Of a stretch of 26,918 bases of DNA, positions 14,873 through 21,237 are shown piece by piece. The number at the start of each line of letters is the position of its first letter. The first letter of the stretch is position 1. The position numbers and the translations under genes were made by a program. Under the pieces are notes generated by a model that saw nothing but the letters and a program-made list of their open reading frames with translations, was not told the DNA's origin and did no database searches. Location: IMG/VR virus record IMGVR_UViG_3300037264_000977, positions 1 through 26,918 of that record; one strand, given 5' to 3'. This DNA is from a virus.

Positions 14873-15440
14873 CCGCCGCTGTCAGCGTGTAGGTCACGAG
14901 AATCTGGTCGAGGTTGACGACCGCTCGCGAAGATGCGAACCGGCTCGCCGCGAACAGTGTGCCCGTGACGCCACTCTTGACGTTGGACGAGACCAAGAAC
15001 GCGCCGTAGATGGTCTTCGTGGCGTTGATGTTGAACTGCGACGCCGCCGGGTTCGTGATGGACTGCGCGGCAGCCGCGCCCTCCACCCACTCGACGCGGT
15101 TGGCCTGCGTGTAGGCTGTGGACTCGGTCGAGTTCGCGGCGATGTTGGCCGCCGTATCACCCGCGACTGGCGTGTAGTTGCCCTCGAAAATCCCGATATA
15201 CCAAGTCGTTATCTGCGCAGTGGCGTGGAACTCGGTGTTGAGGATGTGGTTCAGGCCCTCGTTCACGACGATGTTCTCGTCGAACTGCCACGGCTGCACG
15301 AGCCTGTCGCCCCTGCGGACGGCGGAGCCCCAAAGCCCCTTGATGAAAACCTTCGAGCTGGGCAGATAGAGCCCGCTTCCACCGGCGCGCTCGAAGCGGC
15401 CTTTGCGGAGTTCGTTGATAAGCGCTGGATGCAGATTCAT
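14865..15440 (-). CDS. Phage structural protein, tail region (191 aa)
   Basis: The protein has 191 residues starting MNLHPALINELRKGRFER, preceded by AGGAGA about 6 nt upstream. The central part (NIVVNEGLNHILNTEF, TTWYIGIFEGNYTPVAGD, TESTAYTQANRVEWVEG) and the beta-rich end (KTIYGAFLVSSNVKSGVTG) match a protein type often found among phage tail-module genes; this is recalled, with no specific function known to me. It lies after the nozzle-like gene with a 9-nt gap and overlaps the 782-aa gene by 8 nt. A virion role is inferred. Confidence 0.65.
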   Translation of the reverse strand: MNLHPALINELRKGRFERAGGSGLYLPSSKVFIKGLWGSAVRRGDRLVQPWQFDENIVVNEGLNHILNTEFHATAQITTWYIGIFEGNYTPVAGDTAANIAANSTESTAYTQANRVEWVEGAAAAQSITNPAASQFNINATKTIYGAFLVSSNVKSGVTGTLFAASRFASSRAVVNLDQILVTYTLTAADA

Positions 15441-15449
15441 TCGTCTCTC

Positions 15450-16769
15450 CTAAGCAGTAACGGGTGTGTGGCGCCGGACCTCGGCCTCCGCGAAATCGCG
15501 GGAGACCAAACCTGAACTCGACTGTCGCCGCATTGTTCCGATGACCTGACGAATGCCGTCGGTCTCGCGATACATCGCGGCACCTTCACCATACATTCCG
15601 AGCATTATACGCTCTTTGTCCCCGAGTTGCACAGCCCCGCCAGCCATTCCTTTGACGAACCCGCGCTCGGAGAACCAGCCGACCACGACACCGGCGTCGG
15701 CCGACCGGCGGCCACTGGCCTGCTCGGTTTTCGGGAACGTAATCCCGGTGCCCTTGATCGCCCCGTAAGGAAGAACGATCCGGGGCGTGAACTGGTCCGG
15801 GCCCGCACCAGCGTAGAAGTAAGTCCGCTCGGTGGTGGCGATGAACAGCCCGTCCACTACGGCCTTTACGATGGCGATGTCGTGGTTGAACAGCAGGAAG
15901 TTCCGCTGTGGGTTGTGCAGCCCGTAGCGCAGCGCCTCGGTGAACCACACAACGCGGCCGGACACTCCGTAGATGCGTCCGTTGTAGTGCTCCAGCATCT
16001 CCATCGGGATCATGCGGTCCAGATGGAGCGTGTTGAGCTGCTTGCCCGGCGTCGTGCTGGCCGAGATATCGAACTGCGTGTTCCCGGAGGCCGGCAGGTC
16101 CGCGTGCTTGTAGAGCACTTCGCCGTTGACCGGCGACACGTAGAGCCGCAGAGCCGCGAGCGTCGGATACGCCGCCGCGATCGGCGGGAACCCGGTGACG
16201 CGGATTGAGCCGGGGGCGGCAAGCGTGATCGAGATCGGGTCGACCGCGCCCGACTCCTCACCGGAGGCGTCCACGAACGTCCAGCTCACGCGGTAGATGC
16301 CAGCAGGCATCGCGCCGGCGATGGCAGTCAGGATCGGCACCGTAGACGGCCGCTCGGGAGCCCACTCCTCGCGCGCCTCCGAGGGCGCGACCTTGCCGTT
16401 CTGCACGCCGTTCGAGAAGTAGACCGTGCCATTCACCTCGAGGAACGAGACCGGGCGGAAGGGAATGAGATCGGGGTTGCCCACGCTTGCGCCCACGAGG
16501 CTGCCGTCAACCTGTGAGTTGACGCGCTTCAACTGCGCGCCGTCGACGTAGAACGCCGTCGTGCGGTCGCGCGCCCACAGGCTGTGGGTCTGCGAGGCCG
16601 GCGTGCTGATGACCTGCGTATAGCCCTTGCGCCGGGAGACGAGCCCGTTGCGGTCGATGTCGATGTTGACCGCGTTCAGCAGCTCGTCGATCTCGAGCGA
16701 GCGGTCGACGTTGTTGACACCTTTGGTGAACGGGCCGTATTTGGCCGTTGTCTGAGACTCAGCAGCCAT
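15450..16769 (-). CDS. Tail nozzle / tubular protein B-like structural protein (439 aa)
   Basis: The protein has 439 residues starting MAAESQTTAKYGPFTKG. The opening segment (GPFTKGVNNVDRSLEID, then ELLNAVNIDIDRNGLVSRRKG) is typical of podovirus tail nozzle proteins related to P22 gp10 or T7 gp12, which begin a beta-propeller. Repeating strands follow, including SLWARDRTTAFYVDG, LEVNGTVYFSNGV and EHYNGRIYGVSGRVVWFTEAL, spaced like propeller blades. An alternative ATG at 16787 would add six residues; neither start has a strong Shine-Dalgarno, and the downstream one is chosen as the shorter overlap. It overlaps the adaptor-like gene by 11 nt. The order adaptor then nozzle supports the assignment. 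Confidence 0.7.
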   Translation of the reverse strand: MAAESQTTAKYGPFTKGVNNVDRSLEIDELLNAVNIDIDRNGLVSRRKGYTQVISTPASQTHSLWARDRTTAFYVDGAQLKRVNSQVDGSLVGASVGNPDLIPFRPVSFLEVNGTVYFSNGVQNGKVAPSEAREEWAPERPSTVPILTAIAGAMPAGIYRVSWTFVDASGEESGAVDPISITLAAPGSIRVTGFPPIAAAYPTLAALRLYVSPVNGEVLYKHADLPASGNTQFDISASTTPGKQLNTLHLDRMIPMEMLEHYNGRIYGVSGRVVWFTEALRYGLHNPQRNFLLFNHDIAIVKAVVDGLFIATTERTYFYAGAGPDQFTPRIVLPYGAIKGTGITFPKTEQASGRRSADAGVVVGWFSERGFVKGMAGGAVQLGDKERIMLGMYGEGAAMYRETDGIRQVIGTMRRQSSSGLVSRDFAEAEVRRHTPVTA

Positions 16770-17514
16770 CGTCGCCAGCCCATGCACCGAGTCGGAATCC
16801 GGGGGTTGGAGAATTCATCCGCTTCACGGCATTCTGCGCCCGATTGATCGCGGCGGCGAAGTCGTCGAGCATACTGCGGCCGATGCGCCGCGCTTCGCCC
16901 TGTGCCTCTCCGGTGTCATTGTTCGCCGTGTTCTTCAGCAGTCGGCCGGTCACGTAGTCGCACAGGTCCAGATGATACTGCTCGGGAAGCTCCGGCGAGG
17001 TGTCGGTCGCCAGCGTTAGCGTGTTGATCGGCAGCCGCGCCACGCGCAGCCGCGCGGTAGGCGCCAGCGCAATCACCGCTGCGTTGGGCTTGCGCCAGAA
17101 CGTAATTTTACTCGTCGCTGTGTCGGTCGCGAACCTCGAGGGGCGGCCGGCAAACATTTGCAGCGGCGAGTTTGTATCGAAAAACTCGGGATCGGGCAGC
17201 GGTTGCCCGTAAATCTGGCTCCACGAACGACGCCCGAGCGGGATGTCGGAATCGCTGAGCCTCGCCGACAAGACGCCGAGAATGGACGCGTGCAGCGCGT
17301 AGTCGGCCTGACCGTCAATAAGTGTGATCTGGACGACCGTCGGCGTTGTGTCGTCGACGAGGGTCCACGTCTCGCGCGCGAAGATGCGCTGAGCGGCTAT
17401 GAGCTGACGCAGAATCCGCTCTTGCGACCAGAGCTTGTCGGGGTCTCCGACGACAAGCGAAGATTGGTCATCAAGAGCAGCACGGCATTCTGCGATCAGC
17501 TCACTTGTTTTCAT
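16759..17514 (-). CDS. Phage head-tail adaptor-like protein (251 aa)
   Basis: The protein has 251 residues starting MKTSELIAECRAALDDQ. The frame is open further upstream, but the ATG at 17514 follows the previous stop by one base (TGA-G-ATG), so this start is chosen. The N-terminus is helical (LWSQERILRQLIAAQRIFARETW), then beta strands (VVQITLIDGQADYALH), then a helical C-terminus with YHLDLCDYVTGRLLKN and EAQGEARRIGRSMLDDF. This helix-strand-helix order is characteristic of the ring proteins joining portal to tail (T7 gp11 or P22 gp4 type, annotated 'phage adaptor protein'). That match is from memory, supported by the following nozzle-like gene. Confidence 0.65.
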   Translation of the reverse strand: MKTSELIAECRAALDDQSSLVVGDPDKLWSQERILRQLIAAQRIFARETWTLVDDTTPTVVQITLIDGQADYALHASILGVLSARLSDSDIPLGRRSWSQIYGQPLPDPEFFDTNSPLQMFAGRPSRFATDTATSKITFWRKPNAAVIALAPTARLRVARLPINTLTLATDTSPELPEQYHLDLCDYVTGRLLKNTANNDTGEAQGEARRIGRSMLDDFAAAINRAQNAVKRMNSPTPGFRLGAWAGDDGC

Positions 17515-17515
17515 C

Positions 17516-17980
17516 TCAGCTCGGCCGAACTTCGGCCGTGTAATCCAACTCCGGCAACAGCCGGGTGCCGTTTTCGTCCACTGCGAGCCCGAGCTTGCGG
17601 AACGGGAACCGCAGCGATTTGATGAAATCCACACCGCCCACTGTGGACGGACGGGGCTTCACCACGCCTTCGATCGCGTTGTCGAGGATGTGCACCACTT
17701 CCACCGGCACATCAACCTCGTGGCCGCGCTTGATGTAGTAGCCGCGACCGTTGCAGCCGACGAACACCGGGTCGATCTCCGAGGAGCTGCGCTTCTCCTC
17801 GATGAAGATGCGCAGACGCTTCTGCGAAGACGCTTGGGAGATGTTGCTCTCCAGTTCCGCGCGATCCGCCTTTTCCTTCTCCAGCTCGGCGATTCTTTTC
17901 AGAGCCGCCGTCAGCGCCGGGTCCTGTCCAGCTACCTCGCCGCCGAATGCTACCGTTTCCCCACCAGTCACTTCCGTCAT
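17516..17980 (-). CDS. Hypothetical phage protein with N-terminal coiled coil (154 aa)
   Basis: The protein has 154 residues starting MTEVTGGETVAFGG, with GGAGGG upstream. Residues about 22-55 form a charged heptad-like helix (LKRIAELEKEKADRAELES), likely a short coiled coil. The rest is a small mixed domain with PVFVGCNGRGYYIKRGHEVDV and VPVEVVHILDNAIEGVV. I recall similar proteins next to capsid genes in other phages but know no function. It lies between the capsid-distal terminator and the connector genes. A head-associated or assembly role is possible. Confidence 0.65.
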   Translation of the reverse strand: MTEVTGGETVAFGGEVAGQDPALTAALKRIAELEKEKADRAELESNISQASSQKRLRIFIEEKRSSSEIDPVFVGCNGRGYYIKRGHEVDVPVEVVHILDNAIEGVVKPRPSTVGGVDFIKSLRFPFRKLGLAVDENGTRLLPELDYTAEVRPS

Positions 17981-17995
17981 GATTCCCTCCGTTGG

Positions 17996-18241
17996 TTAGT
18001 CGTCATCCTCCACTGCTTCCTTGAATGCCTTGGCAAACTCCCCATCAGCACTCTTGGACTCCAGTTTTTCGACCAAGTTCCCGACCGTGGCCAGCAACTT
18101 GTCCTTGCTCTCGAACGCGTATTTCATGGGCGGCGTGTAGCTCGGGATATCCCCGCCCTTTTTGCCGTAGGCTTGCGGCGGCGAGAACTCAAGCTCGTAG
18201 CCGTTCGCGATCGCCTCGATCCTGATGTTTCCGCCGGGCAT
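17996..18241 (-). CDS. Small hypothetical protein (81 aa)
   Basis: The protein has 81 residues starting MPGGNIRIEAIANGYELEF. A strong Shine-Dalgarno (AGGAGAGG) lies directly upstream. The N-terminal half has strands and a Pro/Tyr/Gly segment (GGDIPSYTPPMKYAFESKD); the C-terminal half is an acidic helix (LLATVGNLVEKLESK). It is the first gene after the hairpin terminator that follows the capsid genes. No family is recognised. Confidence 0.6.
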   Translation of the reverse strand: MPGGNIRIEAIANGYELEFSPPQAYGKKGGDIPSYTPPMKYAFESKDKLLATVGNLVEKLESKSADGEFAKAFKEAVEDDD

Positions 18242-18255
18242 ATACCTCTCCTGTC

Positions 18256-18297
18256 AAAAATGCGGCCGGTTCCGGCAACTAGCCGGCCGCCGGCCGC
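18256..18297 (-). terminator. Rho-independent terminator after capsid genes
   Basis: Read on the minus strand, GCGGCCGG (18297-18290) pairs with CCGGCCGC (18269-18262). An inner CCGGC-TAGTT-GCCGG stem can also form. One A and then five Ts (18260-18256) follow. A GC-rich hairpin plus T-run is the classic intrinsic terminator. It lies in the 83-nt gap after the 110-aa head gene and before the next gene's Shine-Dalgarno, so it would reduce transcription of connector and tail genes relative to capsid genes. Confidence 0.75.
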
Positions 18298-18324
18298 GTT
18301 GATTCCACTGCGGTCAGGCAGCGC

Positions 18325-18657
18325 TTAGTCGTGCGCTTCCCAAACCACGTCGTCGTTGTCGGTTTCGAGACCGACAACCGACACGTCGACCGTGAAGCCG
18401 TTGCCGGCCGAGACCAACGCGATCCCGGTGTCAACATAGGTTTTGGTGCCGTCGGCGATGGTGAGCAGTTGCGTGCCCGCCGGCGATTCCGCGTGCCATT
18501 CCGCGCTAACGCGGTCGGTCAGATTCGAGACCTTGATCCTGCGCGGCGAGAAGCCGAGCACGACCGTGAAGTCCGCTGCGACGCGGGAGCCCGTGCGGGA
18601 GCCGCTGGACGAGTTTTTCACCGAACCGTCGGTGAACTTGGTTTCTGCGAGAGCCAT
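18325..18657 (-). CDS. Putative head decoration/structural protein (110 aa)
   Basis: The protein has 110 residues starting MALAETKFTDGSVKNSSSG. The start at 18657 is chosen because AGGAGA lies about 8 nt upstream; an in-frame extension to 18699 has no such signal. It is beta-rich: VAADFTVVLGFSPRRIKVSN, EWHAESPAGTQLLTIADGT and FTVDVSVVGLETDNDDVVW. It directly follows the major capsid gene and precedes a terminator, the expected place for a decoration or head-completion protein made in high amounts. No specific family is recognised, so decoration is an inference from position and fold type. Confidence 0.6.
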   Translation of the reverse strand: MALAETKFTDGSVKNSSSGSRTGSRVAADFTVVLGFSPRRIKVSNLTDRVSAEWHAESPAGTQLLTIADGTKTYVDTGIALVSAGNGFTVDVSVVGLETDNDDVVWEAHD

Positions 18658-18684
18658 GAGATTTCTCCTGTGAGTGTGCGTTGG

Positions 18685-18707
18685 GCAGGCCGGGGTCACC
18701 GGCCCGC
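18685..18707 (-). other. Intercistronic hairpin after the major capsid gene
   Basis: On the minus strand GCGGGCCGG (18707-18699) pairs with CCGGCCTGC (18693-18685), nine pairs including one G-U, around a five-base loop. No T-run follows, so it is not a standard terminator. It lies between the capsid stop codon and the next gene's Shine-Dalgarno, where it could protect the capsid message 3' end or act as a processing or pause site. Confidence 0.5.
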
Positions 18708-18720
18708 CGTCACGCTACGG

Positions 18721-19707
18721 TTAGTTCGTCGCTGCGACTTCCAACCGGACCATGAACGCGTCGTTCAGGATCACGGCGTTTTGCATCACCTTCCAACCAG
18801 CCGTGCCGCGCTGGGCCAGAGGGTCACCCGCCACGGGCTTCGGATTCACGACCATGATGGTCGCGGCCGACTTGCCCTTCAGCGGAACGATGCCGTAGGC
18901 GTCCTTCGCGAGGACCAGCACCGGATACACGTCAGCGAGGCCGCCGCCGGAGGTCACCATCACGCCCGCTGCGCCACCGGCGCTGGCAAAGGCGGTGAAG
19001 ATGGTGGACCGGAGGTAGCGCACGTCTTCGACGGAGCCGATCTCATTCGACCACGGGGTCGTGGTCCCGTATTGCTTGGTCGGGATGAAACCCGCGATGT
19101 TGCGGATGTCGTTTTCCACGTCGACGTGGCAGATCGCGATGTAGGCAGCCTCGATCGGCTCGGTCCGGAAGTCCGGGGTGGACTTGACCACGTTGGTGAA
19201 CGGCGACGCGTTCTGGCGCTTGAGGGCGCGAGTGCCCTTACGCTGGAGCGTGAGGGTGATCGGCGTGTTCACATCGGTGCGGACGGCGCCGTTGGCGTAG
19301 AACACGTTCGTGCCCGCCTTGATGACGTTCCAGCGCACGGTCTCGAGCGTTTGCGCGGCTTGTTCGCCGAGCAGACCCGAGGTTTCCATGAGGTAGGGGT
19401 CCTCGTGGGTGTCCAGAATCACATCGGTGAACTCGACGTAGTCGCCGAACTGCTCGAGGGTGACCGGCACGTCGGTGACGGTGACCTTTTTACCCGTGGG
19501 CGTGACGCCTTCGACGAGCGGCGTGGTGGCGAGCGCCAACGCGTTGTAGCGCCGGAAGATCGCGACCTTCGTGCTCTTGGTCGGCAGCATGTAGACCTGC
19601 CCGAACTTCTCGATCACGAGATGGGGCAGACCGCGCCGGAGCAGCTTCGTAACTGCGTGGGCGGCAGTGCGGGGAGTGATATCCCCGTATTCGTTGTATG
19701 TGGCCAT
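18721..19707 (-). CDS. Major capsid protein, N4-gp56-like (HK97-fold family)
   Basis: The protein has 328 residues starting MATYNEYGDITPRTAAHAV. It forms the icosahedral shell. Features shared with the N4-gp56 family of capsid proteins include the N-terminal GDITPRTAAHAVTKLL region, the LPTKSTKVAIFRRYNAL segment, TDVPVTLEQFGDYVEFTDV followed by DTHEDP, and late strands with AYIAICHVDVENDIRN. Family membership is from memory of these conserved segments. AGAGGA lies about 7 nt upstream. It follows a scaffold-like gene and a 64-aa helical protein, and precedes a small putative decoration gene. Length is somewhat shorter than N4 gp56 itself but within the wider family. Confidence 0.85.
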   Translation of the reverse strand: MATYNEYGDITPRTAAHAVTKLLRRGLPHLVIEKFGQVYMLPTKSTKVAIFRRYNALALATTPLVEGVTPTGKKVTVTDVPVTLEQFGDYVEFTDVILDTHEDPYLMETSGLLGEQAAQTLETVRWNVIKAGTNVFYANGAVRTDVNTPITLTLQRKGTRALKRQNASPFTNVVKSTPDFRTEPIEAAYIAICHVDVENDIRNIAGFIPTKQYGTTTPWSNEIGSVEDVRYLRSTIFTAFASAGGAAGVMVTSGGGLADVYPVLVLAKDAYGIVPLKGKSAATIMVVNPKPVAGDPLAQRGTAGWKVMQNAVILNDAFMVRLEVAATN

Positions 19708-19735
19708 GATGGGTTCCTCTTTCCTTGGTTAAGGG

Positions 19736-19930
19736 TTACAGCGTGAGTTGCTGGGTCGCGGGCGCGCCGAGCGATTCGTAGTCTTCGTCGGTGACAGTCG
19801 CGTCCGCATCGAGCTTCGCCTGAGTAGCCACGAGCTTCGCGCGGAGATCAGTGATATCCGCATAGATCGCGCGCAGCAAATCCTTCGTCTCGTTGTCCAC
19901 GATCGCCGAAGAAATCTTTTCGATTGCCAT
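19736..19930 (-). CDS. Small helical protein between scaffold and capsid genes (64 aa)
   Basis: The protein has 64 residues starting MAIEKISSAIVDNETKD. The ATG at 19930 has GGGAG about 6 nt upstream and is preferred over an in-frame TTG at 19951. A helix at about 12-40 (KDLLRAIYADITDLRAKLVATQ) is heptad-like, so oligomerisation is plausible. The tail is short and acidic, then polar (ATQQLTL). It lies between scaffold and capsid genes; a capsid-assembly accessory is possible but not shown. Confidence 0.65.
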   Translation of the reverse strand: MAIEKISSAIVDNETKDLLRAIYADITDLRAKLVATQAKLDADATVTDEDYESLGAPATQQLTL

Positions 19931-19947
19931 GTTGCGCTCCCTAAAAA

Positions 19948-20988
19948 TCAATCATCGTTTGCGAGGGCTTCCGCAAAGCCGCTGTCGTAGTCGTTGGGGT
20001 CCTTGGAACCAGAGGGTGAGACTTTCGTCGCCTTGGTCTTGACGGGCTCCAGCGCTGCAACACGACTTGGGTCGGCTGCCGGCTCAGCGGGCTTGACAGT
20101 GGTCTTGCCTGCTGCTGGTGCTGTCCCGCCCTGCGACTCTGGCGATGGCGAGGAACTTCCTGTTTCCCTCTTGTAGCGACCGACAACGTCGATCACATCT
20201 TGAGGTGTGCCCTTATCATACGCTTGTTTCAGCGCGGGCTGCAAGTAGGCGGGTTGAGTGGCGATCCACGCCGGAACTTTTTCGATTACTGCGTCGTAGT
20301 CCGGAATGGCCCCACGCAACGTGGCCATGTGCGCATTATACGAGGTCTCGTAGTTCCGTTCAAGTAGCGGGCTGACCTGCGTGTTGACGTGCCCGAGGAC
20401 GTTAGCCAACGCCTGCACGAGCTTGTTCTGCGACTCGTGGTTGACCCGGCGCTGATAATACTCGAACGCATCGGCAACTTCGGGATAGTTCTCTTTGACT
20501 GCCGCCAAGAGTTTCTTGTCCGCCTCGGTCTCGACGAACTCGTGGAGCTTGAACTCCTCTGGCGGCGTCTCGGCATCGGCAGCAGGGGCAGCGGCCGGTG
20601 CAGCAGCAGCAGTGGGCGCAGCGGCAGCGGGCGCAGCGACGGCGGGCGCAGCGGCAGGCGCAGCAGCCGGAGCGGCAGCGGGAGCAGCGTCGGGTGCCGG
20701 GGCAGCGGCGGGCGCAGCGGCCGGAGCAGCAGGCGCAGGCGCGACAGCAGCATCCGAAGCTGCTGCATCGTCGGCCGCTTCCTTGGCCACAACGGCATCC
20801 GCCGTCACGGGCGCCGGAGCGGGCGTAGGCTTCTGGTCGCCCTTCTCGTCCTCGATATCCAGCGCGGCGAGAGCCTTAGTCCACTCCTCGTCAAATTCCT
20901 CGGCCGGCGTTGCCGGCACCTCGGGTGCCGCAGCCGGAGCCGCAGCGGGTGCCGGCGCAGCAGCCGGCGTGGTTGTCTCTGTCGTCAT
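19948..20988 (-). CDS. Putative capsid scaffolding protein, Ala/Pro-rich (346 aa)
   Basis: The protein has 346 residues starting MTTETTTPAAAPAPAAAP. Three parts are visible: an acidic, Ala/Pro-rich N-terminal half (about 1-145) with long AAPAAAP repeats; a helical middle (about 150-275) with EADKKLLAAVKENYPEVAD and NKLVQALANVLGHVNTQ; and a charged C-terminal tail. Helical, highly charged proteins just before the major capsid gene are normally internal scaffolds around which the procapsid assembles. No protease motif is visible, so self-cleavage is not suggested. Assignment rests on composition and gene order, since scaffold sequences are poorly conserved. Confidence 0.65.
   Translation of the reverse strand: MTTETTTPAAAPAPAAAPAAAPEVPATPAEEFDEEWTKALAALDIEDEKGDQKPTPAPAPVTADAVVAKEAADDAAASDAAVAPAPAAPAAAPAAAPAPDAAPAAAPAAAPAAAPAVAAPAAAAPTAAAAPAAAPAADAETPPEEFKLHEFVETEADKKLLAAVKENYPEVADAFEYYQRRVNHESQNKLVQALANVLGHVNTQVSPLLERNYETSYNAHMATLRGAIPDYDAVIEKVPAWIATQPAYLQPALKQAYDKGTPQDVIDVVGRYKRETGSSSPSPESQGGTAPAAGKTTVKPAEPAADPSRVAALEPVKTKATKVSPSGSKDPNDYDSGFAEALANDD
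20578..20760 (-). repeat. Degenerate GCN-type repeat inside the scaffold gene
   Basis: This stretch consists of short GCAGCGGGCGCAGC-like units encoding alternating Ala and Pro (about residues 77-137 of the scaffold). Units vary at third positions, so the repeat is kept at protein level rather than being a perfect DNA repeat. It is a likely site of length change between relatives. Confidence 0.7.
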
Positions 20989-21000
20989 TTGAATTCCCCC

Positions 21001-21237
21001 TTAGTCGTTGGACACCGGTGTCGGTGTCTTGATCCACGTCTCAAGCCGGTCGAGTGCGATCCAGCCCCCTTGTGCCCGAGGAACGTCAACGCCGTCGGAC
21101 ACATGCAGCGTCTTGTCGTGCTCAACCTTGAACAGCGCAATCACTTCGAGGACGGCGCTAAGCTCCGACGTTCCCCGATACTGGTGAAGCCTTGCCCTCA
21201 GCTCCGCCTGCCTCGCCTTGATTATCCCCGGTTCCAT
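21001..21237 (-). CDS. Small hypothetical protein overlapping the portal 3' end (78 aa)
   Basis: The protein has 78 residues starting MEPGIIKARQAELRARL. GGAGG lies about 6 nt before its ATG, within the portal gene, so the two genes overlap by 80 nt in different frames. The N-terminus is helical and basic; the rest includes LSAVLEVIALFKVEHDKTL and GGWIALDRLETWIK. No family is recognised. Without it, about 170 nt between portal and scaffold would be empty, which supports it being a gene. Confidence 0.6.
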   Translation of the reverse strand: MEPGIIKARQAELRARLHQYRGTSELSAVLEVIALFKVEHDKTLHVSDGVDVPRAQGGWIALDRLETWIKTPTPVSND

